Assembly (NCBI GenBank): GCA_000435595.1
Contig: FR895442.1
Location: forward strand, 24,650 to 48,225
Length of the DNA stretch: 23,576 nucleotides
Direction: 5' to 3'
From: Firmicutes bacterium CAG:882
GTDB lineage: Bacteria > Bacillota > Clostridia > Lachnospirales > Lachnospiraceae
Part shown: positions 14,850-22,337 of the stretch, piece by piece
How positions within the stretch are numbered: position 1 is the stretch's first letter
Layout of the letters: every line of letters starts with the position of its first letter
The notes under the pieces: generated by a model
Seen by the model: only the letters and a program-made list of their open reading frames with translations
Databases searched by the model: none
Told to the model about the DNA's origin: nothing
Translations under genes and position numbers: made by a program

Positions 14850-17717
14850 TTACTTCTTTCTTGTCACGACTCCGACCATTCCCATTATGGAAATAAGCAT
14901 AATTGAGTAAACCAAAATACCATTATTATTTCCGGTGCTCGGTGAAACCACTATCTCTGCTTCTGTTTCAGGTTCAGTGCTTACTCCCGGTGTAGTCTCC
15001 TCTGTTCCTCCCGGTGTGGTTTCCTCCGTCGCTCCCGGTGTAGTCTCCTCCGTTCCTCCCGGTGTGGTCTCCTCCGTTCCTCCCGGCGTGGTCTCCTCCG
15101 TTCCTCCGCTCGGATTCTCTCCTGATGCCACCCTCTTCCAGCCTACCGAAATCGGCGACAGGCTGTATACACGGAAGGTTATTCCGTATTCGGTTTCCTG
15201 AATATCAGGAAACTCAATTTCCCCCGGTGTCTTACCGTTCATAGTTCTTGTAAGCATGTGTGCTACAACAAAATCATAATTCTTGCTGTCCGTTCCATCC
15301 GGATAAGGCAATGTAACTTCAATTCCCCCGCTTGGAAAGTTACCCGGAACAGCTGCCTGCCAGCTCTGCTCACCGTCAAGGCTCACAAAAAGCTGAACAT
15401 CATAGTACACCATGTTTTCTTTTAAAATATCAGTAAGCTTAGCAGCAGTCCCTGTATATAATGCTCCCTTAAGCTCCTCTATACCGGAAAATAAACTTGT
15501 AACTCCCTCAGGCACGATATCCAAGGCGTCACTGCTTGTCTTATAATCTACCTCCACACTTCCGGAAGGAATTGCGTCAAAGGACTTTACCTTAGATAAA
15601 CGCAGGGAGCCATCCAATTGCTGCTGCGGAGTCACAACCGTTCCCTGATATGTGATTCTTCCGATATGTTCAAGGTCATAGCCCTGCTTCGGTTTCAGAA
15701 TTATGTCCGCCGAGTATGCGGTATCTGCTTCAAAAACAGTTGTTGCAGGAGTCCAGACAACCTCCGCCGTGAAGAATTCATTGTCCGTTGACAGCTCCGT
15801 CATAGGCTTGGAATTGAGGGCAGGAGCCGTAATCTCCTGTGTCAGGCTGATATCTGCATCGCTAAACACGATATCAGTATCTTTTGTTCCCGTTAAGCTA
15901 AAGACATCCAGCGTACTTACATATTGATCACTTCCCTTGTACAGCACCTTCAGAGTCTTATCGCTTGAATTATCCATAACATTCATCAAAAAACTGTCAA
16001 CAGGCAGTATAACCGTCGCCTTACCCTCACTGTCTAACACTACAGAAGTAAGCTGTGTTCCCATATCTCCCGCAATAATATACACAGGTTCACCGGCAAG
16101 AGGTGCTCCGCCAGTCACAATCGCATCAATCGAAAGTATCATTACATCTCCATAGGTATAACCGCTCTTGTCAAACTCCGCGCGGGAAATACTTGTGTAT
16201 TCCTTCACGGTTGATGAAGGCTTAAGCTGTATTCCGTCATCAATAAGCACCGCCGTGTAGTTTGGTAAATCCGAGCGGAAACATGCAGCCGATGTGACAC
16301 CCGTTCCGCTTATGAATACCGTATCATCAATGACAATGCCTACGCCCCTTGCATTAATCTGAAGCGGTGCTGCCGCAGTCGATGACACCTTCTTTACGCC
16401 CGTGATCATCGTAGGCTGCATTGTCTGTCCCTCAAATGTAAGGGTTCCGCTGCCCGCGAGTTCCTCAATCACAACCGACTTGTTTCCGTATGGGAAAACA
16501 GCCTCGCCGCTGCTTGCAAGCTCAAGGCAGCCAAGCTCCAACGGCTGTATTGGATTTTCCGAATCTTCCAGATTGCCTCCGAATAAGATTACCGAGCCCT
16601 GCTCCACCCTTATTTTATCAATATCCTTTGACCAAAGCTGCATGCTCGTGCCATTGCTTTTTGTTCCTGTCACAAGTACCTCTGCCGTTCCAGTCACATT
16701 AGTTCCCACCAGAGGGCCGCACACTGTTGTATTCCCCTCTGTTATAAGGTCGAAGTTATCAATCACAAACTTTACATTCTCTACCTTACTTGTATTGGAT
16801 GAGTTAGTTTCACCGCTTCCCGTAGCATAAATCGGGACATTTCCGGCAAGACGGACGTCTCCTCCTATGGTAATATTTGCCTGTGTCACACTATCATTCC
16901 AGCCTCCGCCATACATATAGACCGCCCAACCCGGATTATTTACCTTTCTAACGGTAAGATTTGCCGTCCTGATGCTTCCTCCGTTGCCTCCGCCGTAGAC
17001 ACTGCACCATAAGTCAGGATTTCCCAACAGCTTAATATCGGTAGAATCGACGGTACAATTCTGTCCACCGCCGTAAGCCCAGCCAAAATCTCCGCCAAGC
17101 AGAGTCACCTCAGTCTTTTCCACCGTACCATCAAAACCGCCGCCGAAAACAGTACCTCTGTTAGAGGCATCCGCGGTTGTATTGGATGCTTCTCCTCCCC
17201 AGATTCTAGCTCCCGCATAGACCGTCACCTTTGCGGTTCCGTTGACGGTACTGCCTTCTCCGCCTCCGTAAACCCAGCCTGCCGTGCCGCCCTTTATCTC
17301 CACAGAAGTGTCTCCCTCTATGGTTCCCGATAAACTTCCGCCATAAATATTCTTCGTCACAACTCCGCTTTCCATCGTAACCGATGTATTTGCCGAATGT
17401 GTTCCGCCATTCCATCCGCCAAAAATCCACTTATTGCTTACATCCTCAGCACCGGACAGCAGAGTTCCATCCTGGCTGTAGATGCTCGTAATTCCGTTGT
17501 TCTCTTTAATCACAATCGGAATACCGTTGGCAAAGACGCAGTTACCTTTAATCAAGAGTGTCTCGCCCGTGTCTACCGATAAGCTCTCGGTTCCGTCGTC
17601 CTCCGCAAAGACCGTGGTGCCCGGCACAACAAACACCAATGCCAGCAACACAGCCAACATGATGCCGGCTATGCGCTTTGCTCTTTTAAAACTCTTACCT
17701 TTTAAACGTATTTTCAT
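14850..17717 (-). CDS. Surface protein with YGGG repeats, Thr/Pro stalk and SPSTG-type anchor
   Basis: With this start the protein has 955 residues. A basic signal peptide (1-38, ending VFA) leads into a region of about 100-300 with recurring YGGG/FGGG units spaced about 20-40 residues apart, which suggests stacked beta-strand repeats. A second beta-rich part follows, then an Ig-like domain near 510-590, another beta domain, and a module at ~763-860 shared with the rhamnogalacturonan lyase. Five TPGGTEET-type repeats form a stalk before SPSTG, a 19-residue hydrophobic helix and the tail TRKK, a layout like a sortase signal with SPSTG in place of LPXTG. Start 17717 is preferred (GGAAG six bases upstream); the in-frame ATG at 17741 has no ribosome site. 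A MITE ends 36 bases upstream, so the promoter must be in or beyond it. Function is unknown; adhesion is a guess. Confidence 0.85.
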   Translation of the reverse strand: MKIRLKGKSFKRAKRIAGIMLAVLLALVFVVPGTTVFAEDDGTESLSVDTGETLLIKGNCVFANGIPIVIKENNGITSIYSQDGTLLSGAEDVSNKWIFGGWNGGTHSANTSVTMESGVVTKNIYGGSLSGTIEGDTSVEIKGGTAGWVYGGGEGSTVNGTAKVTVYAGARIWGGEASNTTADASNRGTVFGGGFDGTVEKTEVTLLGGDFGWAYGGGQNCTVDSTDIKLLGNPDLWCSVYGGGNGGSIRTANLTVRKVNNPGWAVYMYGGGWNDSVTQANITIGGDVRLAGNVPIYATGSGETNSSNTSKVENVKFVIDNFDLITEGNTTVCGPLVGTNVTGTAEVLVTGTKSNGTSMQLWSKDIDKIRVEQGSVILFGGNLEDSENPIQPLELGCLELASSGEAVFPYGNKSVVIEELAGSGTLTFEGQTMQPTMITGVKKVSSTAAAPLQINARGVGIVIDDTVFISGTGVTSAACFRSDLPNYTAVLIDDGIQLKPSSTVKEYTSISRAEFDKSGYTYGDVMILSIDAIVTGGAPLAGEPVYIIAGDMGTQLTSVVLDSEGKATVILPVDSFLMNVMDNSSDKTLKVLYKGSDQYVSTLDVFSLTGTKDTDIVFSDADISLTQEITAPALNSKPMTELSTDNEFFTAEVVWTPATTVFEADTAYSADIILKPKQGYDLEHIGRITYQGTVVTPQQQLDGSLRLSKVKSFDAIPSGSVEVDYKTSSDALDIVPEGVTSLFSGIEELKGALYTGTAAKLTDILKENMVYYDVQLFVSLDGEQSWQAAVPGNFPSGGIEVTLPYPDGTDSKNYDFVVAHMLTRTMNGKTPGEIEFPDIQETEYGITFRVYSLSPISVGWKRVASGENPSGGTEETTPGGTEETTPGGTEETTPGATEETTPGGTEETTPGVSTEPETEAEIVVSPSTGNNNGILVYSIMLISIMGMVGVVTRKK
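14988..15107 (-). repeat. 24-bp tandem repeat encoding G(G/A)TEETTP, five units
   Basis: Five head-to-tail units with few base changes encode the Thr/Glu/Pro stalk of the surface protein. One unit carries Ala in place of Gly. The role is the same as that of the EPGTT array in the lyase, but the unit differs. Confidence 0.95.
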
Positions 17718-17753
17718 AAGTTTCTTCCATTCTCCCTTCATATTTTTGTTTAA

Positions 17754-17961
17754 TAGGCAATTGCGAAACGCAATTTTGACGATAGACAGTTGTGCAAATT
17801 TAACAAATTCGCAAGCAGGTACTATGAAGCCGCCGGTACTTAGCAGTGTATTTTACTGCGTTATGTACCGTTGCGTGATTCATGTAGCGAAAGCGTGCCT
17901 GTGGTGAATTGTTAAATTTGTACAACGCATGCTTTCAAATATATAGTTTCGCAATTACCTA
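17754..17961. mobile_element. MITE-like element, copy A
   Basis: This 208-base element, with TA at both ends (17754-17755 and 17960-17961), has terminal inverted repeats GGCAATTGCGAAAC / GTTTCGCAATTACC with one mismatch. Further in, the arms GTTGTGCAAATTTAACAA and TTGTTAAATTTGTACAAC are also complementary, and so nearly are GCAGGTAC and GTGCCTGT. The centre folds as CGGTAC/GTACCG (17834-17839 with 17865-17870) and GCAGT/ACTGC (17843-17847 with 17855-17859). The whole element can thus fold as one long hairpin. It encodes no transposase. A TA target and short TIRs resemble non-autonomous IS630/Tc1-type elements, which is inference. Confidence 0.85.
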
Positions 17962-18111
17962 TTTTGTTCAAACATACATTTTTATTGTACCTGAAAGAGA
18001 ACTGATACACAATATTGCCGTCACAATCGGCGTTTTTACGGCACAAGCGGTATCATTTTTTCTTGTTTTTTATGTCAAATTAAGCTATCATCTAATCAAT
18101 CACACACTTAC
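17962..18111. other. 150-base spacer between two MITE copies, possible gene remnant
   Basis: No complete gene is present. On the plus strand a stretch is open and reads like a hydrophobic segment (NIAVTIGVFTAQAVSFFLVF), which could be a scrap of a membrane protein split by the elements. It is flanked by T-rich runs. I see no start with a ribosome site and cannot name a parent gene. Confidence 0.4.
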
Positions 18112-18321
18112 TAGGCAATTGCGAAACGCAATTTTGACGATAAACAGTTGTGCAAATTTAACAAATTCGCAAGCAGGTACTTTACAGCCGTCGGTGTTTA
18201 TCGGCTGTACTTTAGCCGATTATGCACCGCTACGTGATGTAATGTAGCGAAAGCGTGCCTGTGGTGAATTGTTAAATTTGTACAACGTCCGATTTCAAAT
18301 ATATAGTTTCGCAATTGCCTA
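18112..18321. mobile_element. MITE-like element, copy B
   Basis: This is a 210-base sister of copy A in the same orientation, with TA at both ends and perfect 14-bp terminal inverted repeats GGCAATTGCGAAAC / GTTTCGCAATTGCC. The outer thirds are nearly identical to copy A. The middle differs but still pairs: CGGTGT/GCACCG (18192-18197 with 18224-18229) and ATCGGCT/AGCCGAT (18200-18206 with 18214-18220). It ends 26 bases before the response-regulator start codon. Confidence 0.88.
18278..18305 (+). promoter_or_regulatory. Candidate outward promoter in the MITE right end
   Basis: TTGTAC (18278-18283), a 16-base spacer and TATATA (18300-18305, or TATAGT at 18302-18307 with 18 bases) point towards the two-component genes, about 43 bases before the start codon. 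The boxes are conserved in copy A. The -35 matches consensus only at TTG, so this is moderate evidence. Confidence 0.4.
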
Positions 18322-18347
18322 ACATACTTACGAAAGAAGGGAACATC

Positions 18348-19061
18348 ATGCGAATTGCCCTGGTTGACGATAACAGGGATGACCTGCAGACGCTGCACCG
18401 CTGCCTTACGGAGAACTTGATTTCAGACTGTGATATAGTCGAATTTACGGACGGAGACGAATTTTTAAAAAACTTTACTGATAATTCCTATGATTTGATT
18501 GTACTCGATATTTATATGGGAGAGCTCACCGGAATAGATATTGCAAGGGAAATCAGAAAGATGGATTCCCATGTTCTCATCGCATTCGGGACTGCAAGCA
18601 ACGAGTTTGCCGCTGAAAGCTATGAGGTTAATGCCTGCTATTACTTAAAGAAGCCTTTTGACAGGAAGCACGTATCCGATATGCTGAACCGCATTAATTA
18701 TAAGGAGCTTGAGCTGTCACGCACGGTTCTTCTTCCGAACGGAGAAAAAATACTTCTTCGAAGCATCCTGTATGCAGACTACGCGTCGCACCGCATAACC
18801 CTGCACTGTAAGCAGAACCGGAACGTCAATCTCAGGACCAGCTTCTCGGAAATTGAGGACATGCTCTGTTCATATTCCTTTTTTTACAGCCCATGCAAGG
18901 GCATCGTTGTCAACTTCTATGAAGTAGCAACTCAGGCAGACGACACTTTCCTGATGTCCGACGGAACGAGGCTTCCGATAAGCCGCCGTAAGGCCTCTGA
19001 GGTATTGAATGCCTACTCTTCATTTCGCTTTGAACAAATCAGAAAGGAGCTGCTGCAATGA
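18348..19061 (+). CDS. LytTR-family response regulator (AgrA-like)
   Basis: This 237-residue two-component regulator has a receiver domain (about 1-118) with acidic residues VDDNRDD near the N-terminus, phosphoacceptor D54 in VLDIYMG, the conserved switch Thr in FGTAS, and K102 in LKKPF. A LytTR-type beta-rich DNA-binding domain follows (about 125-235; NGEKILLRSILYADYASHRI, then SDGTRLPISRRK). Such regulators bind pairs of short direct repeats upstream of target genes. The ATG is preceded by AAGAAGGG; an in-frame TTG at 18315 lies inside the MITE and is rejected. The kinase gene overlaps by four bases (ATGA), so the two are translationally coupled. Targets are unknown; the divergent surface-protein gene is an obvious candidate by position only. 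Confidence 0.9.
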   Translation: MRIALVDDNRDDLQTLHRCLTENLISDCDIVEFTDGDEFLKNFTDNSYDLIVLDIYMGELTGIDIAREIRKMDSHVLIAFGTASNEFAAESYEVNACYYLKKPFDRKHVSDMLNRINYKELELSRTVLLPNGEKILLRSILYADYASHRITLHCKQNRNVNLRTSFSEIEDMLCSYSFFYSPCKGIVVNFYEVATQADDTFLMSDGTRLPISRRKASEVLNAYSSFRFEQIRKELLQ

Positions 19062-20404
19062 TTCAACCGATTTACCGCATTCTCGAGGTATGTCTGTACT
19101 CGCTGCTCAATTTTTTGCCGTTTCTTGCGCTGGCACTCTATCCTTTTCGAGACAATCTCAGATTTTCGGGTCATAAGACCGCACTGCTCATAGCCGCACT
19201 CACATGCATACAGGTTTTTGTCGGATTATATGCTTCCTTCTTCCCGGGCAGCACCGCCGGCATCCTGTCGCTGATCAGCACGGCTTCATACGCCGTTTTC
19301 TATTTTACGGCAATAAAAAAACATCCGGGGCAGCTTTTATTCACGCTCCTGATGCTCTCTAACATTGCCAATTTTACCGTTATTGCTTCTAAATGCCTCG
19401 AAGGACTGTTCTTTCCCGACCTCGCACTACAACAGTACCGCTATTCCATGTCACTTTTTATCCTGCTCGTTGAGGCAGCCATCGCTTTCCCTGTATTTCA
19501 TTTCATAAAGTACATCTATGCTCCTGCCATGTCAGCCCATACCTCGGGACACGACTGGAACTATCTGTGGCTCATTCCAACTACCTTTTATCTGATCTGG
19601 TACTATGTGATTTACGGCAATTCCACGCTCACAAGCCTTGAGATTGCGTTGATTCCAAAAAACGCCATCATACTTCTATTCATCAATGCAGGAGCAATTT
19701 TAGTCTATTACATAGTATCCAAGCTGATATTGGATCAAAATAAAATTCTGAATCTGCAGCAGCAGAATCACCAGCTTCAGCTCCAGACTCTGCAATATGA
19801 AAGGCTTCAGACACGAATCAACGATGCCCGTCGTGCCGCACATGATATGCATCATCACATTGCGATAATACAGGATTATCTGAATGCACATAATTATTCC
19901 GGGCTTGAGCTTTACCTGGACCAATACAAAAAAAAGATGCCTGACAATAAACCTATATCCTTCTGTGAAAACAGTGCCGCCAACGTGGTTCTGCACTACT
20001 ACGCACAGGAGGCAGAGCAGTATAATGTCACTTACTCCGCTTATGTAAATATTCCCGAGAATTGCGGAATCGACAGCAGTGACCTTGTCGTTCTTCTGGG
20101 AAATCTTCTTGAAAATGCCCTGGATGCCTGCAAGGCATGTACAGACCCGCAAAAACAGATTGTTATACGTGCGACAAATGATGAGCACTCGCTCTGCATA
20201 ACCGTTGACAATTCTTTTACCAATAAAATACGCAAATCACCGGACGATAATTTTTTCTCCTCAAAGCATACCGGAATAGGTCTCGGAACCTTATCCGTAA
20301 AGACTATCGTATCCAAATACAATGGGGTGTGTCGCTTTGAATGGAGGGACAATATTTTTTATTCATCCGCAATATTTTTTAAGAACCTGACCACGAAGCC
20401 GTAG
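19058..20404 (+). CDS. GHKL sensor histidine kinase (AgrC-like)
   Basis: A 448-residue membrane kinase. Residues 1-220 hold about six hydrophobic segments. Residues ~222-255 form a Gln-rich coiled coil leading to the phosphoacceptor box RRAAHDMHHH (H262 most likely). The ATPase domain has the N-box LLGNLLENALDA (N349, N353) and the glycine box TGIGLG (about 405-410), followed by SVKTIVSKYNG. This is the HPK10/GHKL type that often senses peptides together with a LytTR partner. No agrB- or agrD-like gene is visible in this window, so the signal is unknown. It overlaps the response-regulator gene by four bases. A terminator hairpin overlaps its stop codon. Confidence 0.92.
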   Translation: MIQPIYRILEVCLYSLLNFLPFLALALYPFRDNLRFSGHKTALLIAALTCIQVFVGLYASFFPGSTAGILSLISTASYAVFYFTAIKKHPGQLLFTLLMLSNIANFTVIASKCLEGLFFPDLALQQYRYSMSLFILLVEAAIAFPVFHFIKYIYAPAMSAHTSGHDWNYLWLIPTTFYLIWYYVIYGNSTLTSLEIALIPKNAIILLFINAGAILVYYIVSKLILDQNKILNLQQQNHQLQLQTLQYERLQTRINDARRAAHDMHHHIAIIQDYLNAHNYSGLELYLDQYKKKMPDNKPISFCENSAANVVLHYYAQEAEQYNVTYSAYVNIPENCGIDSSDLVVLLGNLLENALDACKACTDPQKQIVIRATNDEHSLCITVDNSFTNKIRKSPDDNFFSSKHTGIGLGTLSVKTIVSKYNGVCRFEWRDNIFYSSAIFFKNLTTKP

Positions 20405-20414
20405 TCAGGTTCTT
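20381..20414. terminator. Terminator hairpin overlapping the kinase stop codon
   Basis: A perfect 11-bp stem, AAGAACCTGAC / GTCAGGTTCTT, has a 12-base loop. The TAG stop codon (20402-20404) lies at the loop-stem boundary, so the last kinase codons are part of the stem. T-runs are weak on both sides. It lies between convergent genes and probably serves both. Confidence 0.7.
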
Positions 20415-20429
20415 ATTATAGTGCCGGAA

Positions 20430-22337
20430 TTACCCTGCAATATTATTTCCCGTATAAAGCTGGTAGTATCTTCCCTTCTGCTCTATAAGATCATCGTGGG
20501 TTCCTCTCTCGATTATTCTTCCCTGCTCAAGAACCATGATGCAATCACTGTTCTTAACGGTTGAGAGTCTGTGTGCGATAACAAAGGTCGTTCTGCCGTG
20601 CATGAGCTTATCCATGCCGTCCTGAACCATCTTCTCTGTTCTGGTATCGATTGAGGAGGTTGCCTCATCGAGAATGAGAACAGGCGGGTCTGCGATTGCC
20701 GCTCTTGCGATTGCAAGGAGCTGTCTCTGACCCTGGCTTAAGTTGGCACCGTCACCTGTGAGCATCGTGTTGTAGCCGTCGGAAAGCTTGGTGATGAAAC
20801 TGTCTGCATTTGCAAGCTTAGCTGCCGCATACACTTCCTCGTCGGTCGCATCGAGCTTACCATAGCGGATATTCTCCATAACCGTTCCGGTGAAGAGATG
20901 TGTGTCCTGTAAAACTATTCCGAGGGACTTTCTTAGGTCGTCCTTCTTAATCTTGTTGATGTTGATTCCGTCATAGCGGATTTTACCATCCTGGATATCG
21001 TAAAAGCGGTTGATAAGGTTCGTGATTGTCGTCTTTCCGGCTCCGGTTGAACCTACGAAGGCAATCTTCTGTCCCGGCTCGGCGAACATCTTGATGTTGT
21101 GAAGGACAATCTTATCAGGATTGTAGCCGAAATCCACATCATCGAATACAACGTCACCCTTTAATTCTCTGTAGTCGGTAACGCCTGTGTCCTTATGGTA
21201 ATGCTTCCAAGCCCACATTCCTGTACGCTTCCCGCTCTCCTTGATTGTGTCGCCTTCCTTCACTGCATTAACAAGTGTAACGTAGCCATCGTCAACCTCA
21301 GGAGTCTCATCGAGAAGCTTGAAGATTCTCTCTCCTCCAGCAAGACCCATGATGATACTGTTAAACTGCATGCTCACCTGGTTGATAGGCATGTTAAGGC
21401 TCTTGTTGAAGGTGAGGAAGCTTGCAAGTCCTCCGAGTGTGAATCCGCCGACACCGCCGAGTGCAAGCGCACCTCCGGCTATTGCTATGATAACGTAGCT
21501 GATGTTACCGATCTGTGCGTTGATAGGTCCTAAGATGTTGGCAAACTTGTTGGCATTGTAGGAGCTGTCGCAGAGTTCTTCGTTAATCTTGTCGAAGCGC
21601 TCCATGTTCTCCTCCTCATGGCAGAACACCTTTACAACCTTCTGACCACCCATCATCTCCTCGATGAAGCCGTTGACTTCACCTAAGTTCTTCTGCTGCT
21701 TTACGAAGTATTTTCCGCTCATTCCGGTAGCCTTCTTGGTTACTACAAGCATGAGTCCTACAAGCACAAGCGTAAGTATGGTGAGCGGTATGTTGAGTAT
21801 TAGCATACTTGCAAGCACACCCACGATTGTGACTGAGCTGTTGATAAGCTGCGGAATACTCTGGCTTATCATCTGTCTGAGTGTGTCAACGTCGTTCGTG
21901 TAGATTGACATTATATCGCCATGTGCATGTGTGTCAAAGTACTTTATAGGAAGGGACTCCATGTGTGTGAAAAGTTCATTCCTTAAATTTCTCATGGTTC
22001 CCTGTGTAACATAAACCATGGTTCTTGTGTTGACATAGGCTGCAATGACACCGATGCCGTAGAAGCACGCAACTCTTATGATGGCGTGAAGTAAATCCGT
22101 GTAGTCCGGTATATCCTGCTGCATGAGCGGCATGATGTACTGGTCGATAAGTGTCTTGGTGAACATGGTTCCCTGTATCGTAGAAAATACAGTGAGTGCT
22201 ATGCACACAAGAACCACTATGCAGTGAGGCAGATAATTCTTACCCACAAAGCTTATTATTCTTTTAAATACCTTTCCAGGATTAGCGACTGTAGGCTTCG
22301 CTCCTCTTGGCGGTCTTCCTCCCATTGGTCCCGGCAT
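20430..22337 (-). CDS. ABC exporter half-transporter, catalytic NBD subunit
   Basis: This 635-residue membrane protein has an exporter membrane domain (about 37-350) and an NBD (about 390-630): Walker A GSTGAGKTT (~429-437), Q-loop LQDTHLF, signature LSQGQRQ (~532), Walker B VLILDEATSS with the catalytic Glu (~550-559) and H-loop IAHRLS. An extra stretch of about 35 residues (MWAWKHYHKDTGVTDY) links the two domains. The signature has Gln in place of the second Gly (LSQGQ), seen in heterodimeric exporters of the BmrCD or TM287/288 type where one ATP site is degenerate. Its start overlaps the stop of the upstream partner by one base (TAATG), so the two are coupled. Substrate is unknown; multidrug or lipid export is typical of the family. 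Confidence 0.93.
   Translation of the reverse strand: MPGPMGGRPPRGAKPTVANPGKVFKRIISFVGKNYLPHCIVVLVCIALTVFSTIQGTMFTKTLIDQYIMPLMQQDIPDYTDLLHAIIRVACFYGIGVIAAYVNTRTMVYVTQGTMRNLRNELFTHMESLPIKYFDTHAHGDIMSIYTNDVDTLRQMISQSIPQLINSSVTIVGVLASMLILNIPLTILTLVLVGLMLVVTKKATGMSGKYFVKQQKNLGEVNGFIEEMMGGQKVVKVFCHEEENMERFDKINEELCDSSYNANKFANILGPINAQIGNISYVIIAIAGGALALGGVGGFTLGGLASFLTFNKSLNMPINQVSMQFNSIIMGLAGGERIFKLLDETPEVDDGYVTLVNAVKEGDTIKESGKRTGMWAWKHYHKDTGVTDYRELKGDVVFDDVDFGYNPDKIVLHNIKMFAEPGQKIAFVGSTGAGKTTITNLINRFYDIQDGKIRYDGININKIKKDDLRKSLGIVLQDTHLFTGTVMENIRYGKLDATDEEVYAAAKLANADSFITKLSDGYNTMLTGDGANLSQGQRQLLAIARAAIADPPVLILDEATSSIDTRTEKMVQDGMDKLMHGRTTFVIAHRLSTVKNSDCIMVLEQGRIIERGTHDDLIEQKGRYYQLYTGNNIAG

Noticed and set aside
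17909..18247. Plus-strand frame spanning the MITE pair
   Set aside because: It starts inside one element and ends inside the other, has no ribosome site, and more than half of it is repeat DNA.
17754..18321. Repeat pair considered as a CRISPR array
   Set aside because: There are only two copies of about 209 bases with terminal inverted repeats and flanking TA, and no short regular spacers or cas genes.
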